Shown: in pieces, positions 11,527-20,375 of the stretch
Layout: each line of letters starts with the position of its first letter
Position numbering within the stretch: position 1 is the first letter of the stretch
Origin: Nocardia bhagyanarayanae
GTDB lineage: Bacteria; Actinomycetota; Actinomycetes; Mycobacteriales; Mycobacteriaceae
Direction of reading: 5' to 3'
Assembly: GCF_006716565.1 (NCBI RefSeq)
Contig: NZ_VFPG01000001.1
Span: 4,340,001 to 4,404,000 of the forward strand
DNA: 64,000 nt
Position numbers and translations under genes: made by a program
The notes under the pieces: model-generated
Databases searched by the model: none
What the model was told of the DNA's origin: nothing
Seen by the model: the letters and a program-made list of their open reading frames with translations, nothing else

Positions 11527-11695
11527 CTCTTTCCCGCGCCGCCCCGTCGCTCACCTCCGAGCGGCGGGGCGGTTCGCGTGGCGGGTTGTCGCCCAAGGAA
11601 TCGGGGGCAGCGCGTTTTCGGCGTCTCCAGCCGAAAACGTTCCGCGCCACGGATAATCGGTGCGTGCTCGTGTGGGGACGGACATCCGGGAGAAC

Positions 11696-12991
11696 ATGCT
11701 GACGCGGAGGGCGCTGCTGCGGGCGGCGTCGATCGCACCGCTGGCGGGCTGCGGCACGGGTGTGCTCGGCACGCCGGGCGCGGTGCGAATCGCCGTGTCC
11801 TGGAGCGGTTCCGAGCTAGCCGCGTTCCGCGCGGTGCTCGACGCGCTGGACCTGTCCGGTTCGGTCGACGTGATCCCGCTCGGCGACGAGATCGAGACGG
11901 CGTTGACCGGCGGACGGTCCGCGCCGGAACTGGTCATGCTGCCGCAGGCCGGTCGGGTGCGCGAGCTGGCCGAGGGCGGCGCGCTGCGCGACGTTCCCGA
12001 ATCGCTGTGGCTCGACGAGCTGGAGAAGCCTTGCTACCCGGGTGTCTGGGCGGAACTGCTCTACCACGACGAACGCCCGTACGGTGTGCCGTTCAAGGCG
12101 GCCGACAAGTCGATGGTGTGGTTCGACCGGCAATCGGCGCTCGAGTCCGGGGTCGGGACCCCCGCGCTGTGGACGCTGGACTTCTGGCTCGACCGCATCG
12201 AGTTCCTCGCCGGAACGGACCGGCGGCTGCTGGCGCTGGCCGCGGCGGACGGGTGGGCGCTGACCGACCTGTTCGAGAATCTGCTCTACGCGCAGGACCC
12301 GGAAACCTACGCGGCGCTTGCCGCCGGCGGGGAGTCGGCGAGCTGGGAGAAGGACGCGGTGCGTGCCGCCCTGCACCTGCTCGGCTCGTGGGCGGCGAAC
12401 CCCGCCGCTTTCGCCGGCGGGGTCGGCACCGCCCTGACCATGCAGTTCTCCGACGCGGTGCGGGAGGTGTTCCAGCGAAGGCGGGCGGTGATGGTGGTCG
12501 CGCCCGATTTCGCCGAGCCCATCGTGCGCAAGGCCGTCGCCGAATCGGGACGCAACCCCGCCGAGGTCGTCGGCGTGATGGACTTTCCCGGTCTCGCGCC
12601 CGCGGGCCCGCGCCCGCGCATCGTCGGCGGCGACGTCCTGGTGCTCACTCCGTCGGCGGACGACCGCGCGGAGCGGGTGCTCGCCGCGCTGGCCGCCCCC
12701 GCGGCGCCGCTGCCGTGGATCAACCGGTTCCACGGGTTCCTCGCGCCGAACGAGCAGACCGACGCCGCCTATTCGCCGTTCCTGCGTCCGTCGGCCGAAC
12801 GACTGCGCGACTCAGCGGTTTTCGGTCCGCGCGACGAGGTGGTGTTCGACCTGTCGGACCAGATCGGAGCGCTCGGCGGGCGAAACGGGTTGTGGCGGAT
12901 ACTCACCGAGTTCCTGATCGCCGTCGACGGTGACCGGTCCGGCATCGGTCCCGCCGTGAACGACGCGGTCCTGGCCTTGGCGCGGTGGTGA
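11696..12991 (+). CDS. Solute-binding lipoprotein of an ABC importer
   Basis: The product is a substrate-binding protein of about 431 residues. The N-terminus MLTRRALLRAASIAPLAGC has a positively charged start, a short hydrophobic stretch and a lipobox LAGC with Cys19, so it should be lipid-anchored. The body has an extracellular type 1 binding-protein pattern: APELVMLP near residue 80, YGVPFKAADKSMVWF near 130, and a closing NRFHGFLAPN region. The ATG at 11696 follows GGGAG at short spacing; a GTG at 11660 would add 12 residues ahead of the signal. The fused permease starts 4 nt after the stop. The likely substrate class is sugar or oligosaccharide, by family only. Confidence 0.82.
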   Translation: MLTRRALLRAASIAPLAGCGTGVLGTPGAVRIAVSWSGSELAAFRAVLDALDLSGSVDVIPLGDEIETALTGGRSAPELVMLPQAGRVRELAEGGALRDVPESLWLDELEKPCYPGVWAELLYHDERPYGVPFKAADKSMVWFDRQSALESGVGTPALWTLDFWLDRIEFLAGTDRRLLALAAADGWALTDLFENLLYAQDPETYAALAAGGESASWEKDAVRAALHLLGSWAANPAAFAGGVGTALTMQFSDAVREVFQRRRAVMVVAPDFAEPIVRKAVAESGRNPAEVVGVMDFPGLAPAGPRPRIVGGDVLVLTPSADDRAERVLAALAAPAAPLPWINRFHGFLAPNEQTDAAYSPFLRPSAERLRDSAVFGPRDEVVFDLSDQIGALGGRNGLWRILTEFLIAVDGDRSGIGPAVNDAVLALARW

Positions 12992-12995
12992 GCCG

Positions 12996-14801
12996 ATGAC
13001 GACGCCACCCGGATTCCACAGCAACGGACTGTATCTCGAACTCGCCACCCGGCGGATGCGCGGCGCGTTGATCGGCGGACGCAATCCGTGGCGCGGCTGG
13101 GGCTGGGCGCGGGTCGTGCCCGCGTGGCTGCTCGCGGCGCTGTTGGTCCTGGCCTCGGGCTGGACGGTGGTGACCGAGGGAACGCGGCTCGCGGTGCCGC
13201 TGACGCTGGTCCTCGGCGGCGCGGCGGTGCTCGTGGCGGCGCTGCTGTTCACGAACGGCAAGCCGCGGCTCGTCGCGGTGGGCGTCGCCGTCGGTCTGTT
13301 GCTGGCGGGACCGCTGCTGTTCGTGGCCGACGCGAGCGCGGACACGCTGGAGGTCTACGGGCGGACGCTGCTGTTCGTGCTCGCCGGGTTCGGCCTGATG
13401 GCGGTGGCGCTGTGCACCGCGTGGTGGAGTCGCGGCGTGCGGTGGCTGTGGCTGCCGCTGGTGCTGCCGTTCGGCGTCGCGGCCTTCGTCTCGGGCCTGG
13501 CGTTCCGGGTGATGTTCGAGGCGGCGGTGCCCGAGGGCGATGTCGCGACGTTCCAGTCCGGATACCGGTGGATGCCGCTGATGGCGTTCTGGTGGACCTG
13601 GTTCGGGTTCCTCACGGGGATGTTCTCGGCGGGCCTTCGGGCGATCGAGTCCGATCCGGTCCGCTGGGGCTACCTCAACGCGCCGACCGGGCCCTTCCGG
13701 TTCGCGTTCGTGGCGTGGCGCGGGGTGCGGCTGGTGCACCCGGTGGTGCTGATCGCCGGGATCGCCGCCGTCGTCGCGGCAGCCAGGGTCTTCGACGTCA
13801 TCCTCATCGGCATCCCCGCCGCCTACCAGTACGGCAGCGACAGCGCGACGGTGCGGTGGTGGCGGTTGGCCACCACCGACAGCGCCGCGGCCGAGGTCGC
13901 GATCTACTCGGTGCCGCTGGCGGTGCTGGTGGGGGCCTGCGCGTTCGCGCTGGGCAAAACCGGTGGGGCGCGGGAACTTCGGTTGCCGCTGCGCCCGCGT
14001 TCGCACGAACCGCAGGCGGTGCGCCGCGCCGGTCGGCTCGCCACCGGCTTCGCGGTGGTCATGGGCGTGGTCTCCCTCGCGCCGCTGCTGATGCTGGCGT
14101 GGGTCTCGATGCGGCGGCCGGACGGGCTGGGCTGGCCCGCGCTCGGCCGGGTCTGGGAGGCTGGCCTGCCGTCGACGCTGGGGGTGACCGCCCTGGTGGC
14201 GACCGTCGCCACCGTGCTGGCGGTCTCGGCCGCGCTGCCGGTGGCGCGGTGGCTGTCGGCGACGCCGTCGGACACGTGGTCCGTCCGGCTGGCGATGGCC
14301 GCGCTGGTGGTGCTCGCCGTGCTGCCCGCGCAGATGTATCTCGGGCCGATCGACGAGGTGAGCGAAGCGCTGGGCCTCGCGGGGACGCAGTACCCGCTGA
14401 TGCTGGTCCACGGTGCGGCCGGACTTCCGGTCAGCGTGCTGATCCTGCGCGGCGCGATGCGGGCGGCCGAGGAGAACCCGAGTTCGGCCGCGCTGCACGG
14501 GCTGGCCCGGCCCGGTGCGGTGGCGCGGCGGCTGTGGGACGGCGCGGGGCGCGCCGTGATCACCGCGGCGGTGCTGGAGTTCATCCTGGTGTGGAACGAC
14601 TTCTTCGTCAGCCTGATGATCAGCGGTGCGGGCGCGAGCCCGTGGTCGCTGCTGCTGTGGGGCGAGGCCCGCCAGTACGAGGAGAACCTGCCGCAGCTGG
14701 CCGCCGGTGCGCTGGTCTTCGCCATCGTCCCGGTCGTCCTGCTGCTGGCGACTTGGCGCAGATTCCTCGTGCCAGGGCTGACCGGGGGAGTGCTGCGATG
14801 A
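12996..14801 (+). CDS. Fused double-domain ABC transporter permease
   Basis: The 601-residue protein has about 12-13 membrane segments and looks like two MalF/MalG-type permeases joined in one chain. The first half has a degenerate cytoplasmic EAA-like loop (GLRAIESDPVRWGYLNAPTG, around residue 215). The second half has a clearer one (AAEENPSSAALHGLARPGA, around residue 490) followed by VLEFILVWNDFFVSLMI, typical of MalG-type partners. It lies between the lipoprotein gene (4-nt gap) and a TPR membrane protein (4-nt overlap). No ATP-binding subunit is encoded nearby, so it must use a shared ATPase, or the system has diverged from transport. Confidence 0.8.
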   Translation: MTTPPGFHSNGLYLELATRRMRGALIGGRNPWRGWGWARVVPAWLLAALLVLASGWTVVTEGTRLAVPLTLVLGGAAVLVAALLFTNGKPRLVAVGVAVGLLLAGPLLFVADASADTLEVYGRTLLFVLAGFGLMAVALCTAWWSRGVRWLWLPLVLPFGVAAFVSGLAFRVMFEAAVPEGDVATFQSGYRWMPLMAFWWTWFGFLTGMFSAGLRAIESDPVRWGYLNAPTGPFRFAFVAWRGVRLVHPVVLIAGIAAVVAAARVFDVILIGIPAAYQYGSDSATVRWWRLATTDSAAAEVAIYSVPLAVLVGACAFALGKTGGARELRLPLRPRSHEPQAVRRAGRLATGFAVVMGVVSLAPLLMLAWVSMRRPDGLGWPALGRVWEAGLPSTLGVTALVATVATVLAVSAALPVARWLSATPSDTWSVRLAMAALVVLAVLPAQMYLGPIDEVSEALGLAGTQYPLMLVHGAAGLPVSVLILRGAMRAAEENPSSAALHGLARPGAVARRLWDGAGRAVITAAVLEFILVWNDFFVSLMISGAGASPWSLLLWGEARQYEENLPQLAAGALVFAIVPVVLLLATWRRFLVPGLTGGVLR

Positions 14802-16462
14802 GCGGGCAGGAGGGCTCGGTCGCCCCGCCGCCGTCACCCGGAATCGCCGCGGCGCCACCGGCACTCGTGCGTTTCCGTTTCGGTGGCGGCGCGCTGGCCG
14901 CGGCAGTGCTGCTCGGGCTGGTCATCAATATCGTGTCCAGCCTCTTCCTGGAGCGCGGCGTCGGCGTGCTGCTCTCGGTGGGTCTGCTGGTGATCGCGAT
15001 GTTCGCCGTGGTGGTGCTGGTCAGCCGCTGGCTGCGGGCCGAACGGCGCAGGCTGCGCGAAAGCCCGCACACGGCAAGGGAACTGGAGTTGCTCAGCGAT
15101 TTCGTCGACGCCGAGACCCCGATCGGCGCCAACCCGAGCGCGGACGCGCCGCAGCTGACGAGGTCGGACGGCGCCACGCACACGGAGGCGGCGGTACTCG
15201 GTGGGCTGCCGGTGCGCGAATACAGCGCGGCCGCGCTGCTCGCCGTGCTCACGGCCATCTTGGATGCGCCCGCGCGCGACCCGTCCGACGGCGCCCCGCC
15301 GCGGACCACCGCGCCGCTGCTGCTGACCGAACTGGTGGCGGGGGGATTCGTGCGCGGCGCGGGCGTGCAGCAGTACTGGGTCGTCGCGGTGCCCGACAGA
15401 CCCGCCGCGGCCGACGTGCGTGGCGGATCGCGGTGGAGCGCCGCGATCACGGCGCTCGCCCGGCATCACGCGGATCGCGCCGAACGCTGGGCGATCGGTC
15501 TCGGCACGCCGCGCTTCGCCGCGGCAGGGCGGGGCTGGTTCGAGGCCGAGGAACCGTTCCTGCGGCGGTTGGTGACCGAGTGCGCGTCCCTGCGCGCCGC
15601 GCTGCCGAGGACCGCGGTGCCCAGCCTGATCCGGATCGCCGATGCCCTCGACGTCTGGTACGCGCGCACCGGACGGCAAGACGCCGACCTCGCGGAAAAA
15701 CTGTGCCGGCTGCCCGATCTGGACGCGCTCGGCGCGCACGCCGCCCAAGTCCGGCTGCGCGCGGATCCGGACGCCGGCCTGCCGCGCCGCGGCGGCGACC
15801 GTGGCCGCTACGCCGACCTGACCGCGCGCTACGAGCACGCGCAAGCGTTGAGACTGCTGGCGAATCCGTCGCAGACCGCTGCGGCGGACCTCGAGCGGGC
15901 GCGCGTCCAGCTGGAGCGGGTCTGGTGGTTGCTGCCGCGCGAGGACATCCCCGGGGAGGTCTGCGCCTTGATCAACCTCGGCGTGGTGCTGCTGCGCCAA
16001 GGTCTGCTCGACGACGCGCAGGACCGGCTGGAACTGGCCGAGGCGCTGACCAGACAGGGCCGCGACCCGGACGGTCGCGCCCACATGCACGAGATCCTCG
16101 GCCACGTCTGGTGGGCCCGCGGCGAGGGCGCCAGGGCGCTGCGCTGCTGGCGGCTTTCGCTCACCGCGTACCGCGCGCTGCGTGACGATCACGGAATCGC
16201 GCGCTGCCTCCAGCATCTCGCCGCCGCGGTGATCGCGGACCCGTGCTGCGCCGACGACGTGCTCGGCCCGGACCCGACCCGCCCACCCGACCGCGCGGTC
16301 GACCAGGCCACCGGCTGGCTGGCCGAGGCCACAGCCCTGTACCCCGCCGCGCTGACCGCGGACCACTATCGCACCGAGGCGATCACGCGGTTCGGCATCA
16401 CCCCGCGCTCCGCCATCGATCGGTGGCCCCTGCCGCTCGAGGAGAACGTGCCGCGCCCATGA
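14798..16462 (+). CDS. Membrane protein with TPR-like cytoplasmic domain
   Basis: The product has 554 residues. Two membrane segments (about residues 28-50 and 54-78) are followed by a charged RRLRE linker and a large soluble region. The C-terminal half (about 350-500) is made of helical repeats consistent with tetratricopeptides (VCALINLGVVLLRQGLLDDAQDRL, and HMHEILGHVWWARGEGARAL as the next unit). The start overlaps the permease stop by 4 nt (ATGA), so it is coupled to the transporter set. No enzymatic motif is visible. A role as scaffold or sensor for the transporter is inference. Confidence 0.78.
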   Translation: MSGQEGSVAPPPSPGIAAAPPALVRFRFGGGALAAAVLLGLVINIVSSLFLERGVGVLLSVGLLVIAMFAVVVLVSRWLRAERRRLRESPHTARELELLSDFVDAETPIGANPSADAPQLTRSDGATHTEAAVLGGLPVREYSAAALLAVLTAILDAPARDPSDGAPPRTTAPLLLTELVAGGFVRGAGVQQYWVVAVPDRPAAADVRGGSRWSAAITALARHHADRAERWAIGLGTPRFAAAGRGWFEAEEPFLRRLVTECASLRAALPRTAVPSLIRIADALDVWYARTGRQDADLAEKLCRLPDLDALGAHAAQVRLRADPDAGLPRRGGDRGRYADLTARYEHAQALRLLANPSQTAAADLERARVQLERVWWLLPREDIPGEVCALINLGVVLLRQGLLDDAQDRLELAEALTRQGRDPDGRAHMHEILGHVWWARGEGARALRCWRLSLTAYRALRDDHGIARCLQHLAAAVIADPCCADDVLGPDPTRPPDRAVDQATGWLAEATALYPAALTADHYRTEAITRFGITPRSAIDRWPLPLEENVPRP

Positions 16463-16532
16463 GGCGTCGCGTTGCCCGAGCTGGTCGCCATCGGAACAAC
16501 GCGAAAGACGTGCCGGGGCAGAGTTTTCGGTG

Positions 16533-16679
16533 TCAGCTCCGGATGATCGCGTGCTCGCCCGGTGTCTCCTGGAAGGCGACGGCGGCGAGGATCGCGGCGT
16601 CGTCGGGCGGGGCGGCATCGTCGGCGAGGACCACGAGTTTGTCGTCGTCGTCGTGGAATCGGTGGACGATGGCGGCTGC
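16533..16679 (-). pseudogene. Short coding-like remnant without a proper start
   Basis: A 48-codon open stretch reads IVHRFHDDDKLVVLADD then ILAAVAFQETPGEHAIIRS before TGA. Nearly every third base is C or G, as in real genes here, and the residues look like a protein C-terminus. An in-frame stop at 16682 precedes it, and the only standard start is an internal GTG near 16637. It may be the tail of a lost gene or a very small protein. The family is not recognised. Confidence 0.4.
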
Positions 16680-16783
16680 TCATGTTTGCTGAAAAGTTGC
16701 GGCAGCGCATTCGCCCGGTTACGGTTCAGCCAGTCGTTCGCGCGATTCCATGGATAGATACGAGCTGTTACCGGGAGATCGGA

Positions 16784-17113
16784 ATGCAGAACCGGCCTGT
16801 AGCTGAGTCATTGCCCGTAGTGTGTGCCGACGATCTCGCGACTAAGGAGTTCGACCGGGACGGCGTGCGGGTGTCGGTGGTGATCGGCCGCCCGGTGCAG
16901 TTTCCCGGCCGTGCCGGATGGCGCTGCCGCGTTCGAGTCGAGCGGGGCACGCGGCTCGAGCAGTCGCAGGTCGTCGCGCCGACCGAGCGCGAAGTCCTGC
17001 GCATGGCCATGGATCTGGTCACCGGCAGGCTGGAGCTGACCGAGGCGCAGTTCCTCGACGGTGCGGCCGTGCACACCGAGGCGCTGCGCGCTCTGCTCGA
17101 TCCGGATCGGTGA
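16784..17113 (+). CDS. Small hypothetical protein
   Basis: The product has 109 residues and no recognised family. It is soluble, with a beta-rich middle (VRVSVVIGRPVQFPGRAGWRCRVRVERG) and helices at the end. The ATG at 16784 follows GGGAG by 6 nt, which favours it over the longer frame starting at 16562. It lies between the TPR gene and the VOC gene, about 120 bp before the latter. Confidence 0.6.
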   Translation: MQNRPVAESLPVVCADDLATKEFDRDGVRVSVVIGRPVQFPGRAGWRCRVRVERGTRLEQSQVVAPTEREVLRMAMDLVTGRLELTEAQFLDGAAVHTEALRALLDPDR

Positions 17114-17231
17114 CCGTCGCGGGCTCCGGCCGGGTGCCGGAATCCGTCCACGTCCGCCGAATCCGCGTCGGATTCCGGCGTGCCGCCGCGGCCCACGAGC
17201 GCTCGGCGGTGCGGATCCGCACGCTGGACCC

Positions 17232-18107
17232 ATGACCGACGACATCACCGCCATTCACCACACCGGCATCCTCACCCGCGACCTTGACGGCCTCGAACGC
17301 GTCTACCGCGCCCTGGGGTTCACCCTCAGCCCGCGATCGCGGCACCTGCTGAGCGCGCGGCCCGGTGCGACACCGCAAGCGGGATGCACCGCGAATCTGT
17401 GCGCCCTGTTCGGCGGGTCCTACATCGAATTGCTCGGCATCGTCGACGAATCCGCGCCGGATCCCTGGCACACCACGGCGATGGCGGATCAGTACGAAGG
17501 CTTCCGCATCCTGAACCTCGACACCGACGACGCGGCCGCCACGCACGCGCGGCTCGCGGCGCTGGGCATGCGGACCTCGGGCGTGCTCGACCTCGAGCGC
17601 GACGTCGACACCGTCGAGGGAGCGCGCACGGTCCGGGCTCGCGCCGTCCACCTCGACCCGCGCACCACGCCCGAGGGCTATCTCGGCCTCGCCCAACACC
17701 TCACCCGCGAGTACGTGCACCAGCCGCGATACCTGTCGCATCCGAACGGCGCCCGCGGCATCGCCGCGGTGCTGATCGTGGCCGACGGCGACGAATTCGA
17801 CGGCATCGCAAGGCGATACGCCGACCTGCTCGGCGCCGGCTGGACCGACGAGCGCCCGCTCTCGGTCCTCGAGCACAAGGACGTGCGCCTGGAACTGGTG
17901 CGCGCCGCCGACGCCCCCGACGTGCTGCCCGGCGAATCCGCCCCGGCCCCTTCCTATCTGGCCGCGATGACGATCCGCGTCGACGACGTGGCCGCGGCGC
18001 GCGAGTTGGTGGAGCGCGGCGACATCCCCACCCGCACCACGGCGGGCGGGTTCTTCGTGTCCGGCCGTGACGCGTACGGAGCCGGGCTGTTCTTCACCGC
18101 GCGGTGA
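17232..18107 (+). CDS. VOC superfamily (glyoxalase-like) protein
   Basis: The 291-residue product has two VOC modules. The first begins at residue 5 with AIHHTGILTRDLDGLERVYRALGFTLSP, a glyoxalase_3-like start. A GGSYIELLGI strand supplies a possible metal ligand Glu, and a second module starts near residue 175 (GIAAVLIVADG). No substrate can be assigned. The end overlaps the end of the convergent Lrp-type regulator by 14 bp, so the two transcripts are antisense there. Confidence 0.8.
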   Translation: MTDDITAIHHTGILTRDLDGLERVYRALGFTLSPRSRHLLSARPGATPQAGCTANLCALFGGSYIELLGIVDESAPDPWHTTAMADQYEGFRILNLDTDDAAATHARLAALGMRTSGVLDLERDVDTVEGARTVRARAVHLDPRTTPEGYLGLAQHLTREYVHQPRYLSHPNGARGIAAVLIVADGDEFDGIARRYADLLGAGWTDERPLSVLEHKDVRLELVRAADAPDVLPGESAPAPSYLAAMTIRVDDVAAARELVERGDIPTRTTAGGFFVSGRDAYGAGLFFTAR

Positions 18108-19053
18108 GCGCGGGCGCCGCGCGCTTGGCGTACCGGGTGACCGGAGCGGTGTCCAATCGTTCCACGCCGGGCAGCGCGCCCACCCGCTCGACGACGTAGT
18201 CGAACACCGCATCCGCGTCGCGGCAGATCGCCACGGCGATGATGTTGTGCGGTCCGGTGGTGGCGCCCGCGAACGCGATCTCCGGGTCCTCGGTCAGCGC
18301 CGCGCCGACCGCGGCGAGGTGCCGGGGCGTCACCGTCAGCCACAGCACACACTGGAACGCGTAGCCGAGCAGCGCGGCGTCCACCTCGACGTCGAACCGG
18401 AGCACGCGCGCCCGCCGCAATTCGTCCAGCCTGCGCCGCACCGCGGATTCCGACCAGCCGAGCGCGCCGGCCAGACCCGGATAGCTCGCCCGCCCGTCGG
18501 CGGCCAATCGGGGCAGCATGCGCCGGTCCAGGTCGGTCAGCGCGATCGGCCCGCCGGCAACCGGCAGCTCGGCGCGCAGCACGGAGACCTGATCGGCGTC
18601 CAGCGCGGACGTGCGGCCGTGCCAGCGTCTGCGCGTGAGATGGCGGACCAGCCGCTGCGCGTCGACGCCGAGGACGTCGGAATGCCTGGCCAGCGCGGGC
18701 AGCGGCGCCGGCTCGGCGGCGGCGGTGCGGAAGACGCAGACGATCTCGGCGCCGCTGGACAGCACCGTCACCCAGGCGGTGTCCGGTCGCGCGGCCAGCG
18801 CGTGCGCGAGGTCGTCGGCGCGGTGTGGCCGAATCCGCAGGCGCACCACCCATTCCGCCGTTCCGGTGCGTCCGCTGTCGGCAACGCCGGTCACCCGGAC
18901 CGTCCCGGCGGCGGCCAGGCGCGCGAATCGCCGCGCGATAGTCCGATCGGAGACGGACAGGACCTCCGCGATCCTGCTGAACGGCGCCCTTCCGTCCACC
19001 TGGAGGGCGTGCAGCAGTCCGAGGTCGACCGCGTCGAGCGCCTCCGTCTTCAT
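18094..19053 (-). CDS. Lrp/AsnC-family regulator, duplicated
   Basis: The 319-residue protein is about twice the size of a typical Lrp. It has two helix-turn-helix plus RAM-like units. The first HTH is at about residues 7-50 (ALDAVDLGLLHALQVDGR, SRIAEVLSVSDRTIARRFARL) and the second at about 175-215 (ALTDLDRRMLPRLAADGR, GWSESAVRRRLDEL), each followed by a beta-alpha sensory fold. Such tandem Lrp proteins occur in actinobacteria. The start is the ATG at 19053. It converges on the VOC gene with 3' overlap and diverges from the CorA-like gene across 261 bp. Confidence 0.86.
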   Translation of the reverse strand: MKTEALDAVDLGLLHALQVDGRAPFSRIAEVLSVSDRTIARRFARLAAAGTVRVTGVADSGRTGTAEWVVRLRIRPHRADDLAHALAARPDTAWVTVLSSGAEIVCVFRTAAAEPAPLPALARHSDVLGVDAQRLVRHLTRRRWHGRTSALDADQVSVLRAELPVAGGPIALTDLDRRMLPRLAADGRASYPGLAGALGWSESAVRRRLDELRRARVLRFDVEVDAALLGYAFQCVLWLTVTPRHLAAVGAALTEDPEIAFAGATTGPHNIIAVAICRDADAVFDYVVERVGALPGVERLDTAPVTRYAKRAAPALTAR

Positions 19054-19314
19054 GGGCCAAGAATAGGGCCGCGCCGCGGATTTCCGTCGAGTGCGGGCCA
19101 CGGCGACTATCTCGCAATCCGAAAATAGATGCGGCCCCGGCGAATACGCGTTCGAAGCGTGGGGAACCGCACAGTCGCCTCGATTGACGGGGCCCGAGAC
19201 GCGGGTTACTAATGAACGGTGGCGCGTCTCGCGCCACACAACAGCCTGACGAGCGAAGCGGGGTGAGCGGCGGATGCCGGATGCCACTATCGGAACGCCG
19301 ATCGAGAGTCCGAG

Positions 19315-20136
19315 ATGACCAGCTCGCTCGGCACGCCCACCGACCGCTTCGACACCGAAGTGCTCGGTCTGCACTGGATTCCGCTGTCGGCGTCCGACGA
19401 GGACACCGCGGCCGTGTTGCGCGAACGCCTCGGCATCGACTTCTCCCGCAGTCACGACCGGATTTGGGAGACAGGCGATTTCGTCTACCTACCGGTCGCG
19501 GCGACCTACCTGCGCGGCGACACGGTTCGGCGCGAGACGATCGTCTTCGCGCTCGGCGGCGATTTCGTGGTCACCTCGCAATCGGCGGAACCGTTCGCGC
19601 CCTTCGACCGCGCCGTCGCCGAGATGGGCCGCAGACCCGCCCTCGCCGGTTCGCCGCACGGGGTGCTCTACGCCCTGCTCCGCTCGCTGAACGAGGCCGC
19701 CGAAGGCGTGCTCGGACGCGCACGGTCGGGGCTGGCCGCGCTCGCTCGCGAGATGGACGCCGCCGTCGACGGCGGCGACCGGATCCGCGAGGTCGCCGAA
19801 CTGCGCGCCGCGGTCGCCGACCTGGACGCCGCGGAGGACGCCGTCACCATGGTCCGGGACACCCAGCGCGATCTCGCCCGCGCGACCCGCCGCCTGCTCG
19901 CCGAACACGGTGACCGCGCCGGGGAACTGAGCGGCGCGATCGGCCACCTGCTCGCCGACATCGAGGACGTGCGCCAGCGCGCGGTCGCCGAACACGACCG
20001 CGCCCGCTACCTCCAGCACTCGCTGCTCATCCGCCTCGAGTTGCAGCAAGCCCGAACCGTCAAGATCCTCGCCCTTTCCGCCGCGCTCCTGTCCATCGCC
20101 CTGCTCGCGCTCTGCTACTTCGCGACCCTCGCCTGA
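19315..20136 (+). CDS. CorA-like membrane protein without GMN motif
   Basis: The 273-residue product has an alpha/beta N-terminal part (residues 1-100), a long predicted coiled coil of two helices (about 115-245), and one C-terminal membrane segment (ILALSAALLSIALLALCYF). The layout recalls CorA/ZntB or Rmd1/YagE proteins. The second membrane helix and the GMN selectivity motif are absent, so it should not be called a Mg channel. It is divergent from the Lrp-type regulator. Function is unknown. Confidence 0.65.
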   Translation: MTSSLGTPTDRFDTEVLGLHWIPLSASDEDTAAVLRERLGIDFSRSHDRIWETGDFVYLPVAATYLRGDTVRRETIVFALGGDFVVTSQSAEPFAPFDRAVAEMGRRPALAGSPHGVLYALLRSLNEAAEGVLGRARSGLAALAREMDAAVDGGDRIREVAELRAAVADLDAAEDAVTMVRDTQRDLARATRRLLAEHGDRAGELSGAIGHLLADIEDVRQRAVAEHDRARYLQHSLLIRLELQQARTVKILALSAALLSIALLALCYFATLA

Positions 20137-20375
20137 CCGGTCCGCCGACACCCGCCGCGAAAAACCCACGCTCGCAGCCGAACGGCTGCACCCGGTTGGC
20201 GATCATGGATCTTGTCGGTGTTCTACGAACTCGATCCGGATTTCCGGGAGACCGAGCGGGTGCGCTTCGGTCGCGGCGCGCGCTCGCCACGAAGACGGTG
20301 CGCGCCGCGTCCGGCAAGGGCATCCTGGGAGGGGCTGTTGCCGACGGCGAGAAGGTGGTCGAGGTGGACGATGCG

